From positions 10,439,201 to 10,503,200 of the forward strand of contig OZ020269.1 of the NCBI GenBank assembly GCA_963971225.1: a stretch of 64,000 nucleotides of DNA. Reading direction: 5' to 3'. Every line of letters begins with the position of its first letter. Within the stretch, counting starts at the first letter, position 1. The notes beneath the pieces are model-generated. The model made no database searches. It was not told where the DNA came from and saw nothing but the letters and a program-made list of their open reading frames with translations. The position numbers and the translations under genes were made by a program. This document shows, piece after piece, positions 22,520 to 33,808 of the stretch. This DNA comes from Melieria omissa. Lineage: Eukaryota; Arthropoda; Insecta; Diptera; Ulidiidae.

Positions 22520-23817
22520 GAAAAGAACCAGAACAGAACCAGAACAGAACCAGAACAGAACCAGAACAGAACCAGAACAGAACCAGAACAGAACCAGAAC
22601 CGAACGCGAACAGAATCAGAACAGAACAGAACCAAAATGGAACAGAAGAGAACAGAACAGAATAAAAAGAACCATAACATAACAGAACAGAACCGAAAAG
22701 AACCAGAACAGAACCAGAACAGAACCAGAACAGAACCAGAACAGAATCAGAACAGAACAGAACCAAAATGGAACAGAAGAGAACAGAACAGAACCAGAAC
22801 AAAACCAGAAAAGAACCAGAAACGAACCAGAACTGAACAGAACACAACCAAAACGGAACAGAAAAGAACAGAGCAGAATAAAACAGAACCATAACATAGC
22901 AGAACAGAACCGAAAAGAACCAGGACAGAACCAGAACATAACCGAAAAGAACCAGTACAGAACCAGAACAGAACAGAACAGAACCAGAACAGAACCAGAT
23001 ACAGAACAGAACCAGAACAGAAGCAGAACAGAACCAGAACGGAACCAGAAGAGAACAGAACCAGAACAGAACCAGAACAGAAGCAGAACAGAACCAGAAC
23101 AGAACCAGAACAGAAGAGAACCGAACGGAACAGAACAGAATAAAACAGAACCATAACATAACAGAACAGAACCGAAAAGAACCAGTACAGAACCAGAACA
23201 GAACCAGAACAGAACCAGAACAGAACCAGAACAGAACCAGAACAGAACCAGAACAGAACCAGAACAGAACCAGAACAGAACCAGAACAGAACCAGAACAG
23301 AACCAGATACAGAACAGAACCAGTACAGAACCAGAACAGAACCAGAACAGAACCAGATACAGAACAGAACCAAAAAGAACCATGACAGAACCAGAACAGA
23401 ACCAAAACAGAACAGAACCAGAACAGAACAGAACCGAACCAAAACAGAACCAGAACAGAACCAGAACAGAGGCAGAACAGAACCAGAACAGAACCAGATA
23501 CAGAACAGAACCAAAAAGAACCATGACAGAACCAGAACAGAACCAAAACAGAACAGAACCAGAACCAGAACAGAACAGAACCGAACCAAAACAGAACCAG
23601 AACAGAACCAGAACAGAACCAGAACAGAACCAGAACAGAATGGAACAGAACAGAACCAGAAAAGAACAGAACAGAACTAGAACCAGAACAGAACAGAAAC
23701 AGAATAAAATAGAACGGAAAAGAACAGAACAGAACTTAAATCAGAACAGAACGAGAACAGAATCAGAATAGAACAGAATAAAACAGAACAGAGTAAAACA
23801 GAATAGAACAGAACTTA
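22520..23817. repeat. CAGAACAGAAC minisatellite, 1.3 kb
   Basis: The basic unit is the 11-mer CAGAACAGAAC, interspersed with shorter variants. Larger blocks are duplicated: GAACCAAAATGGAACAGAAG occurs near 22628 and again near 22760, and a block beginning AACCAAAAAGAACCATGAC occurs near 23370 and again near 23509, about 138 bp apart. Long open frames on both strands (up to 358 codons of Phe/Cys/Ser/Val/Leu on the minus strand) are repeat translations. Confidence 0.93.
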
Positions 23818-23904
23818 CAGGTAACGCCGAATAAAAAAGACGGTTGGAAGTTGTTTCTTTTAAATTTCAAAAGTTTTTAAATTTTCTGCCAAAAGTGTAC
23901 TTAC

Positions 23905-25049
23905 TAGGGATCGCAATTTTTTGCCATTTTGCGATCCCGGGATTTTCGGGATTGAAAAGTCAAATCCCGGGATCCCGGGATTTAATCCCGGGATTCATAT
24001 AACAAATTTTTTAATAAAACAATTTTCCCGAATTGCATAAATACTTGTTTATAATATATTTATCATAAAAATGGACACATTTTAATCACATTTGGGTAGT
24101 TTCAAGATTTTTTATCTTGAATTTAATCACATTTTGTTTAACCCTTCAATTCCCATGTCCAAAATAGTGAAAAAGAAAATTTTCTTTTTATATAAAATAG
24201 CTTAAATACATACGTTTGGATAAGACAAAAAAATACATAAAAAAGTTTTAAGCTACCCTCATTTTTATATTAAAAGAAACCATACAAACTCGCACTGCTT
24301 TAATTACGCGTGAAACAAATGAATAAATTTGACAAATGACGTTTCGCTAGTGTTGCGAGGAAAATTAAATAAACAAGTACTACTAATTGACTTTGCTATA
24401 CAAGTGTTAGAATTTTAAAATAAAAACCTATGTGGTAGGAAAACAAATATTAAGCATCTGTCACCTACAGGTTGGGAATTGAAGAGTTAACTTAAAAGTT
24501 TTTCATTTGACATTTAACTTCAGTTTCATAGCATTTTGTTTTATCCAAAAATGACACTTAAACATAACTTATTACTTTGCAACCGATGTATCATAAAGTG
24601 CATATATATGCATATTTGATAAAAAAAATAAAATAGTTAATTTGTTTGTGCTTTTAGTTTTACTTCGATTATTTCGATAAAAAAGTTAAGCGTTTTGATT
24701 AACTAAAAACTGAGATCTTAAAAATGCAAAGGCATTAAGTGTTTTGTTCTCTTATCTAGAGCGAAATTTATTTCAAATGAACCCTGCTGAAGAGAAACAT
24801 CCTTCAGATTCAACACTTGTTGGTTGAATGCTTAGTAAATAATCATAAGCCTTTTGCAAAAGACGCACTCTATCCCCTCCCTTCTCCCTCAAATAAGGAA
24901 TTGGGTTTTTGTGCCTTAAAATTTATTTCATTTGAACTTTGAAGCATCTTTTGCAATCCCGAAAATCCCGGGATAAAAGAATTTGAATCCCGGGATTTTC
25001 GGGACTGGAAAAAGTCCGGGATCCCGGGATCCCGGGATTGCGATGCCTA
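23905..25049. mobile_element. Non-autonomous hAT-type element
   Basis: The element begins TAGGGATCGCAAT and ends with the near-complement ATTGCGATGCCTA. A perfect 8-bp target duplication GTACTTAC flanks it (23897-23904 and 25050-25057), the length typical of the hAT superfamily. Four CCCGGG motifs lie just inside each end, mostly as ATCCCGGGAT, a subterminal arrangement expected to bind a hAT transposase. The 1,145-bp element contains no transposase frame, so it must depend on another copy. A second element is inserted inside it (24142-24486). Confidence 0.93.
24142..24486. mobile_element. TTAA-flanked short TIR element nested in the hAT element
   Basis: The left end CCCTTCAATTCCCA and right end TGGGAATTGAAGAG are inverted repeats of 14 bases with one mismatch. 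TTAA lies directly outside both (24138-24141 and 24487-24490). CCC-starting ends plus TTAA duplication are the hallmark of piggyBac-type elements. It is 345 bp long and non-coding. The short TIR leaves some chance of coincidence. Confidence 0.6.
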
Positions 25050-25117
25050 GTACTTACGTGTTTTTATATAATTTTTTAGCTACCTTTTGTGAATAACCAA
25101 TGAAGTAGACGAGTGTT

Positions 25118-25180
25118 GTATCAGACCAAATTGGGAATCGAATCCAAAGCCCCCGGACTACTGAGGTCGGCTATCACAAC
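25118..25180 (-). mobile_element. Possible tRNA-derived SINE fragment
   Basis: On the minus strand a box-B-like GGATTCGATTCCC lies at 25144-25132, preceded by CTCAGTAGTCCGGGGG. The A-like part is too close to box B for an intact tRNA promoter, so this would be an internally deleted copy. Confidence 0.3.
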
Positions 25181-25284
25181 ATAACACAAACGATTTTGTT
25201 TTTACACAAAAATCACCATCACAATAATGATCGCAATTTTGCTCTCATGAATTATGCATCGTGATTACGATAGTTTCGATTGTA

Positions 25285-25835
25285 TTAGTTCCTTGCAAAT
25301 GTATGGCAGTGATTGATCCTTTTGTATTTTGTACCGAATAATGATCGTGATCGATGCAGCTCTAATTATGCTCAAACGATCATAATCGTACACCAAGCAG
25401 ATCCTTAACTAATCATGACAAACATCCATCATCAGGATGTTTTTTCAGCACAGGAGGTGGAAAATATTTATGGAGTCTGATAAATCTATATCTACCAGCT
25501 TGCCGTATAAAAACCACTCCCTGTTCAGTGATTTACCGAAGTGGACAAAATAGTGGGTTTCTTTTTATTTCTATAAAGTTATTTCGAGTTTATATAATCA
25601 ACTCCCAATTTTTCTCATACGATTATAATAGAACACCTGCCAGGTCCTTAAAAGAACGTGGCAGTGATCGGTCGTTTGGTATCTTTTGTTACAGGACAAT
25701 GATTTTTAGCGAAAAAGTTTAAAAATCTTCAAAGAAACTAGTAGATCCATGTCTACGAGTCTCCCGTATTTCTACAAATTAAAAACCACCCAATGTTCGG
25801 TGATTTTGCAAGGTGGAACACATAGCAGTTTTGTG
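25285..25835. repeat. Two diverged copies of a ~300-bp unit
   Basis: TGGCAGTGATTGATCCTTTTG...AATAATGATCG (from 25303) aligns with TGGCAGTGATCGGTCGTTTGG...GACAATGATTT (from 25660). Similarly TATCTACCAGCTTGCCGTAT...CACTCCCTGTTCAGTGATTT (from about 25490) aligns with TGTCTACGAGTCTCCCGTAT...CACCCAATGTTCGGTGATTT (from about 25750). Indels make the period variable. Confidence 0.55.
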
Positions 25836-28019
25836 TCACGTGATTTACTTAGACCAAATCTCTCAAATCTTTTCTGACAGGATCATATTAATGGTCACTT
25901 GCTTGCTTCAAGATCGTCACCGATAGTTTAGTAGTATTTTTTATGTTTCCTTACATGATTCTAAGATGATTTTGTATTTTTCTTACACGATCATGGAGAC
26001 GTAAGAAAAGAGTTGAAATGATCTGGACATGAATGATTGAATACAAAACCTGGTTGAAATGTTTCCCAAAAATACTTACCGGAAAATTTCACATATGAGT
26101 CAGTGAACTGAAGAAGTACCTTTGGGTTAAAGTTAATGTCTGAAAACCGAACCTAAAGAAATAGTTTACTCATTGGTTCACAAAAAATGTTCATTTTTCC
26201 ACCCAAAAATTTCTTAATAATCATCAAGGAACTGTAATTGAAATTATTATTATTATTTTTTTTTAACTATTAGCAATGTTGCAGACTTAATAATATCTAT
26301 GTTGCCACCGCTATGACCGCTGCTTCACTGTTGCCTTTTGCAGCAACAAACCTTCAGTGTTGCATGCCACTGATGCGTTCGTTCTATCGGAACACTGTGT
26401 GTGCTAATAACGCACCTTATATCATGTTTGCCACATTCCACTTGCCACTTGCCACTTGGTGTTCATTTATCGTTGCATTTAATGCCAATTTCGCCTGACA
26501 GCCTCCCGAAATAAAACTGTCAATTGGCAAATTTATGGCACGCTTTTGCCGTTGGTGGTTTCTAGACGTGATTTTTTGCATTCCTTATTGTGGTTGTTGG
26601 TGTTATTGTTGTCTTGGCTGCTGTTGTTGTTGTAGTGTGGGGCATTTGCCAGCGAAACGAGTTTCGAATTTTTAATTGCCAACCGATAGGCCGCTTAATG
26701 TCTATTGCGACGCGTATTCTAGGCTCACACATTGCTCTCGACCTGCGTGTGCTTGTGAACGAAATCTGCATGAAATGCAAATCATTTACACGGCATATTT
26801 TGAACGAATTAACACCCGCCCACTTGTGTGCGAACGCGCATAAACGATGCTAATTTTCGTACGCCCCTCGCGAGCGCTGCACAACGCTACATAAACGCTC
26901 GAGTGGCTGCGTGCTTACAGCTTTTTTCCCCCGTTTACACTGCTGTGCGTTTGTGTTTGGTGTTGTTGTTGCTGAATTTTTTGGGGGGTAAGCTAATAAA
27001 TCTGCAAATTGCCCCCGTCATAAGTGTTCATCAACGAATTGAAAGCCCTTAATTTTGTGCGAATTTTATTGCCACAAGCCGCCGTCGCCGTCACAATTCC
27101 ATTCGGTTTCGTTTATTTTCGCATTCACGTTCATTCATCCATTTGGCCCTGTCTGCGTTCGTGTGTGTGTGTTTGTGTATTTCTGTGAATATTGTTCTTG
27201 TATTTCTTTTGCTCCCTACATGTATTTCTCTCACTGATGTCTGTCTGTCTGTTTATATGTCCCTTTGTTTGTTTGTTTATTTGTAAATGCTGTGTTCTGA
27301 CTGTGTTTACGTTGCGGCGTGGCTGCGCGTGCGCATTCGTATGCCGAACGCACTGTTAATGATACGCCTAAATACTTGATTGAAGGCTGCGGATCCGCGT
27401 GCAGGCAAGTAGAGGCGGCGGCGCCCTAAGTATACACATTTACCTTTTATTTGATTTGATTCCATTTCATTTGGTTTAATGACGTTTTTTTGTGCTTGCT
27501 TTGGTTTCGATTGGTCACGCAGAATTAACTGAGACATGGTTTGGCATTGATTTGTACCGGACAGTGGCGACTGGTGTGTTGTCATCTTTGCGAAAAGTGC
27601 TTATGAGAAAAGTTGCATGTGAAGTGGGCAAGTTTATTTTTAAATCTTAGTTTGTATACAAATTTCTTTGAAAAGCTTTGAAAATGAATTCTGGTGAAGA
27701 CATTGTAACGACAGGCAGTTGTAGTTTCTTAGCAAAAATATATTTGGAACAGTAAATGCAACTCGATTTAATATTTTAAGTCTGATTCCATGTCTCAGTT
27801 CATGGTTTTGTATAAAAAATTTATGAAACATTGATAAAATTTTGACTAAAACAAATAAAAAATCAACAAGTTTTACCTAAAAATATTAATTCTTTTATAA
27901 GAAGTGGCCATTTTTTCAAAAATTGTTAAAAATCATATAAACGAATTTAAGAAGTATATATATAAAAAATTTAAAACAAAGTAAAAAATTTTTCACATAT
28001 AATCTATGCGAATCTTGAT
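25836..28019. other. Non-coding DNA with GC-richer island
   Basis: The block 26300-27600 is GC-richer, with GTTGTT (26590-26635), GTGTGT (27160-27176) and CTGTCTGT (27238-27252) runs. No exon, element or RNA gene was recognised. Flanking DNA is AT-rich. Confidence 0.45.
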
Positions 28020-28940
28020 TACGCGCACTTTAGTTTTTCCTCTTAAATTTATTGTTTTATATAGAAATAACAAAAATTTTTCCTTTTTTTTTAGTTAAAA
28101 ATATTCAACTATTGGTTTTGTCTTTTTCAAAAAGTTGTTTCAAATTCAAATGATATTATTATTTTATTATATTATTATTTTTATTATTATTTATATTATT
28201 ATTTTATTTATATTTATTTTTGCTCCTAAAATTTATGATTTATATAGAAATAACAAAATTGTGTGTTGAATAAAATTTTTTTTTTTTAATTTAACTACTT
28301 ATTTTTTCTTCTTCAAAAATTTATTTAAGTTTCAACTTTTATTTTGTCGATGAAAAAATTTAAAGTTTTGTTTTGCTCGACAAAATTTTACCTTTCTTTT
28401 AGTTGAAAAAATTCAATGAGTGGTTTTTTCTTCTCAAAAAGTTGTTCAATTCAAATTCAACTTTTATTTTATTATTTTGTATTAATTTATTTTTGCTCTT
28501 TTAATTTATTTTGTTTTATTTTATTTTATTTTATGTTATTTTATTTTATTTTATTTTATTTTATTGTATTTTATTTTATTTTATTTTATTTTATTTTATT
28601 TTATTTTATTTTATTTTATTTTATTTTATTTTATTTTATTTTATTTTATTTTATTTTATTTTATTTTATTTTATTTTATTTTATTTTATTTTATTTTATT
28701 TTATTTTATTTTATTTTATTTTATTTTATTTTATTTTATTTTATTTTATTATTTAATTTTTATTTATTTTTGCGCCTAAAATTTATGATTTATATTGAAA
28801 AAACCAAATTGTTTGTTGAAAAAACTATTCCTTTTTTATTTTACTTTTCTTTTTTTTTCTTCTTCTAAAAGTTATTTAAATTTCAACGTTTATTTTGCCG
28901 TTGAAAAAACACAAACTTTTCTTGCTTCTTCTTTTTAAAA
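28020..28940. repeat. Tandem AT-rich units enclosing a (TTTTA) array
   Basis: Blocks containing TTTATGATTTATATAGAAAT plus a downstream TTAGTT(A/G)AAAA..ATTCAA and CAAAAAGTTGTT recur near 28040, 28230 and 28780. Each is followed by TATTT-rich DNA ending in TATTTATTTTTGC(T/G)CCTAAA. The (TTTTA) array at 28504-28752 lies in the second unit at the place where the first unit has TTATTATTTTA. Confidence 0.6.
28504..28752. repeat. (TTTTA)n pentanucleotide array, ~50 copies
   Basis: This is an almost pure TTTTA run with a few single-base changes near 28535 and 28565. It reads open as Ile-Leu-Phe-Tyr-Phe repeats. Confidence 0.95.
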
Positions 28941-29188
28941 AATGTATTAATTAAGTTATTTTGAATTTGTAAAACTTCGTAATACTTCATACTTCATAAA
29001 AAAATTAAATTGTTAAAGACATTCCGCCGTAAGATTTACTCTTCAAACAATTGTTATATACCTCTTATTTATTTCTTTTATTTTTGTATTTAATTTATTC
29101 ATTTTCTATTTTATTTATTTCTTTTATTGTTATTTCTTTCTATTTCTTTTCTCAAATTCAATTCTTCTTTTTCAACTCTTTTTCTTTA

Positions 29189-30173
29189 GGGGCCGTTCAA
29201 ATATTACGTAAGCAGATTTATTACAATTATTTACCCCCCCATCCCCCTTGTCAGCAAAAGTAAGCAAAGCTCTTACTCCCTCCCCCCATGCTTACGTAAA
29301 CATTTTTCAATTAAAAATGTATTTTTTTTATATTATAATTATAATGTTATAATTCTAATTTTAAAAATAAGAAAATAGATTTAGGATAGAGATTAGATTT
29401 TACTGATACAGTACTCAACATAGAGTAAGGGACAAAAATATTATAATCTTACGAACATAACAAACTTATTTTAAATTTTTGGTACACATATTAAATTCAA
29501 ATTAACAGTCTTCAGTCCATGAAACCCGAATCCATGATTCTAAGTTTTCGATGACATTGGATTGCTTGGATTGCTGCTCAGTGTTGTGAGTCTGCTCACT
29601 TTCATCCGATTTTGGAATGTCTACGTCGTTCTCATCGAGCCATTCAACATCATGGTGCTCTAAATTTTGAATAATGCACATCAGCACTTTTGTACATTTT
29701 GTACTTTCGTACTTGTATGAGATTTTTTAAAACTTTCAAACAATTTTTGGTATAACTTGGATTTGTCTATTTGAAACGACATCTTATTTAAACGTTAAAC
29801 TTTGGCTAATGGAATCAACGGTAACACAAATATTAACTTGCTTTGCTATGCTTACAATACATACGTCTACTCGCTATAGTATCCAAACGAAACAATACAC
29901 TGACAGAGGAAATTTAGACAAGTGAACAGCGCGCGGTAATTCCCTGAATCGGTTCTAACATAAAGCGAGTGCCTAAACGTTGCGGGAATCCCCGAAAATG
30001 CGTTTCGTTTTCAAGCATAGACAATGTGAGGGTTGCCATTCGTGTAAAAAAGTAAATAACTACGGATGACGTAATCATCATCTAGACTCCCCTACCCCCC
30101 ATGTCATCCAAAATAAGCAAAACAAAGACCCCCCCACCCCTCCATAGTGCTTACGTAATACTTGAACGGCCCC
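29189..30173. mobile_element. GGGGCC-ended TIR element with 3-bp TTA duplication
   Basis: The ends are inverted repeats of about 26 bases beginning GGGGCCGTTCAA and containing ATTACGTAAGCA, with one mismatch. TTA lies outside both ends (29186-29188 and 30174-30176), a length and sequence compatible with PIF/Harbinger-like elements. The palindrome TTACGTAA recurs just inside both ends (about 29203, 29291 and 30151), beside C-rich or G-rich tracts. A short broken coding remnant lies inside on the minus strand (29502-29782). Confidence 0.82.
29502..29782 (-). pseudogene. Broken ORF remnant inside the GGGGCC-ended element
   Basis: A minus-strand ATG at 29782 opens MSFQIDKSKLYQKLFESFKK and stops at TGA (29683-29681) after 33 codons. 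An overlapping frame then reads MCIIQNLEHHDVEWLDEN and runs to TAA at 29502. The two frames meet at a TGATG, so one indel separates them. The sequence is acidic and Gln/Ser-rich, with no known catalytic motif. It may be what is left of the transposase or accessory protein after internal deletion; this is inference. Confidence 0.4.
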
Positions 30174-30176
30174 TTA

Positions 30177-33100
30177 GTAAAAAAACAAGTATTTAAAAAA
30201 TTCTACGTGCAACCTAATTAAAAGCAAAATCAATAATTAAAAGAGGAAAAAACATCAAAATTTTTACCATGTATTGTATATTTCCTTTCCAAAAAAACTC
30301 TTAAAATCATGTAAAAAAAAATGCTAAGTAAAACCAAATTTTGTTCCAAATTATCTTTTGAAAAAAATGTTAAGTAAAACCAAATTTGTATCCAAATTTT
30401 CCTTATTTTTTCCTTAAATTACCTTATTTCTTTAAATACGCTTACAAAAAACTTTCACGCACTTTCCTTACAATCTCCCATAAGCATTATGTGATCGGCT
30501 TGTTTGCTATCAAAAATGCCATTCAAAGCATTATATCATAGGTTTTTTGTCGGTTCTCACAGACCAGTGCATCTACGTGGCGCGCGTTTGTTGCTTAAGT
30601 CTTTTGTTCTACTACACATCCTGTTGACTGTGCACACCTCAACAACGGCAAACGGCAAAGCATAGCGCCCGCAGTGACATACCAATCAAATGCCAATATT
30701 AACGACAACAACAACAGCATACATCAACTTCCACAACAGCAAAATGTTATGTAGTACACATATTTAAGCTGCTTTTGTGGCTTTTGTTAAATCACCTTAA
30801 TTAATTACCAACTCATTTGACAGCGATTTGAACGAGCAATAAATAATAAAACGATTCTATAAATCATCTTTTCTCACCGGTCGCCGGGCACTGCTGGTCT
30901 ATGCGTGGCGTCCGCTGCCGCTGAAACTTGTGACTGTGACGTTGTGGCGGCTGCAGTGGCCTTTTTGCAGCATGTTTTATGCGTGTGTGTGTGTGTGTGA
31001 GTTCAACTTTATTTGATAAAAATATTTTAATACCGGCTTCTGATCCGCATAGTCCGGCAGCAGCAGCAGCAACAACAACACAGCCACTTTCTAGCGCAGC
31101 TGACGATGCGCTCAATATTTATAAGCAAAAGAGCCAAAGGCCTTTTAAGGCAAAAATAAATATGTGTACTTACATACTTTGCATTTTTTATGGTGAGACA
31201 ACGTGCATGTGTGTGTGTGTGTGTTTGTTGCGCATCGATTTGGTCTGAATGAAATTGCTTAACAAGCCAACTAGTGCAGCCGAGTGACCATTCGATTGGG
31301 CGCGCTGTGTTATGATTTAGCGCTGTGGCGGCAATAACACCAACAACAACAACAACCATAACGTCATCAACAGCCGCCGTAGCATGCGGCAACAATTTGC
31401 TGTTGCTGTGTTTGCTTGCTTTGCATGCCAGCCAAGTTGGCTTTTCATGTGAGGCAGCGGCTGGTTGGCGGTCGGCATCTTCCCGGAAATTTTATTCTTC
31501 AGAGAGTTTCCCGCAAGTGTTTTGCTTTTTATCTTTCGATTTTTTGTTGTTGCATTAATGTGGTTTGGGTTTTCACTGCTTGTCGCGTTGAAATTGCTGC
31601 AATGTGCACAGTTTCGTTTGTTGTAATGGCGTTGTTGTTGTTGTTTCATTGTTGTGCAACATAGTAGAAGAATTGCTGTTGGTATGTTGTAGACACTTTA
31701 GTTGGAATGTTTTGCTGCAGTTGTTGTTGTTATTTTTTTTTGTTAACATTGCTATTACATGTTGAACCATTTTTGGATTTTGTGGCATTTAGATGTTGCA
31801 ATTTTGACACTTAAAATTAGTTTTGCCTCTGTCAAATGATGAAATTGAAGTCAAGTCGCTGCTAAGTAAAAAAAAAACAGGTGCATTTTTTTATAAAAAG
31901 TGTGTAGTATTGGTTCTGATAAAGATGTGCTCAAACGGAGAAATTTTTTACAACACCCAAAGAATAGAAGACATGAATGGCTTTAAATAATTGAATTATG
32001 TAGGTCTTGAAAAAAATTTCTAATAAATTTAATCATTTTTCGATTGATCGAAAATTCGCCTCGACTTTAGCTTTGACTTAATTTAATGACTTGTGAAGTT
32101 TTTTTTCTATTACACATTCGAAAGTTTTTCACTTTTCTTTCCCTTATGACTCAACCATCTACCTGCATGTTACATTACCACACATACCGTATTGCATTAG
32201 GGCCACAACAACAACAACAAAATGCAGCAAATTATGTAAAGCCAAGAGAAAAAAACCTCAAAAATTGGTAGTTATTGCCGATAGCCGCAAATGACGCCAG
32301 ACCCATGCGCCACCGTCAGCAACTGCAGTTTATGAAGTGCAAGGAGATCGCAGTTGAAGCTGTTTGTTGTCTTGTTATGGGCGCTGGGCCCACGTGCAGC
32401 TCAAACATACAAGCGCACACACACACATACACACATATAAATACATTGATCTATAAGCACATAAATAACTGCTGCTTTACGCTAATGGCAAAGTTGGTAA
32501 TTTTCGTTTTCTGTGTATGAAACTTTTGCTGTTCGGTAACAACCGATAATGCACGAAAAAGTGAAATTTTGTAGGAAAATTGTTAAGGCGATAATTTCGA
32601 TAAACCCTAAATAGTAAACAGCGTGGCACAACATGAAGTAAAAGTTTGTCGACTTGTAACGGTTACGAATTGATTGGCAACCTGATGGCATATTTCATTG
32701 CATATCAATGGGAAAATTTATAGCTGAGCAATTTATATGAAAAGGAAATATTTTAGGGAATTTAATAAGCCACGACTGGTGGCAAAAGTGCAAAGAAAGT
32801 AGGAAATTCTTTCAGCTCATCAAAATTTTGATCAAACTTATATATTATTACGACACAAAAGAAATTGTTTGTTGTTTATTTCACATAAATTGGTTAAATG
32901 GTTTTTGCATTATGGTGACTTAAGAAAACAATGCCACATTAAGAAATAAGTATTACATAAGTACATAAGAAATAAGTATTAAATAATAAAAATATGCAAA
33001 TACAAAAAATTAAAAAAAATTTAGTTCCGAAACTTAAAAATAATAATGCACAGTTTTTATTTCGGGAACTAATCTGGTTTATGATTTTTATGATTAAAAT

Positions 33101-33798
33101 TACTCCAAGCAATGATTAATTAATTATGATTAAAATTACTTCATTGTAACTTGACCTTATGAAGACTTAAAAACTCGACGGACAATTGCATTTAGTTTGT
33201 CTACGATGAGTTGACAGTTAATTGACTAATCTCAATCACATATTTTTTTATTTATTTATTAGAATTCCTTATTCGTAGTTTTCTTTGTTGTAAACAACTA
33301 ATTTCAACATTTATACTATTTTATTTATAATCAAAACATTGTGATGTTTAATTTTTCATGGAAATTATAATTTTTTTTTTATTAATATTTATTTTTTTTT
33401 AAGTTTTGCGCTAACACTTTATTCAATCCTCATTGTCAATTGTGACAAATTTCTGTACTTTCATGGGTCTTTCCAGTTTTGAGATTTGAGACAGGAGGAA
33501 TCAGTAGTCCAGTCCAGTGAAAAAATTTTGCCAAACAATTCTAAACAAGCAACAATGTGTGAGCAAATAATCCATAGCAAAAAATTGCGCAGCACCCCAA
33601 AACACATTTTATCTTTATGTCTTTTAAAAATAATTAACAAAATACATTATTTCTTATTGTTAGTGTTCGTTGAAAAAAATATGTTAAAGAAATATAAAAA
33701 AATAAAATCTAAGACCCAGAAATTTTTTACAAATCAGTTCGTATCGTCTGGGGTACGTTGGACCCAGTTTGAGGTGTGAGGGTGGAAGGTTAATGTGC
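30177..33798. other. Non-coding DNA with a GC-richer island
   Basis: The block 30860-31700 has CAGCAG/CAACAA (31058-31080) and GTTGTT runs (31630-31640) and GT repeats (30981-30999, 31208-31222). The rest is AT-rich, with CA repeats at 32417-32436. Frames on both strands here are low-complexity. A 97-codon frame at 33486-33779 is not recognisable. Confidence 0.5.
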
Positions 33799-33808
33799 AA
33801 AGAGCTCA

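Noticed and set aside
22401..23771. Long Phe/Cys/Ser/Val-rich (minus) and Glu/Gln/Asn/Arg/Thr-rich (plus) frames
   Set aside because: Translations of the CAGAACAGAAC minisatellite on both strands.
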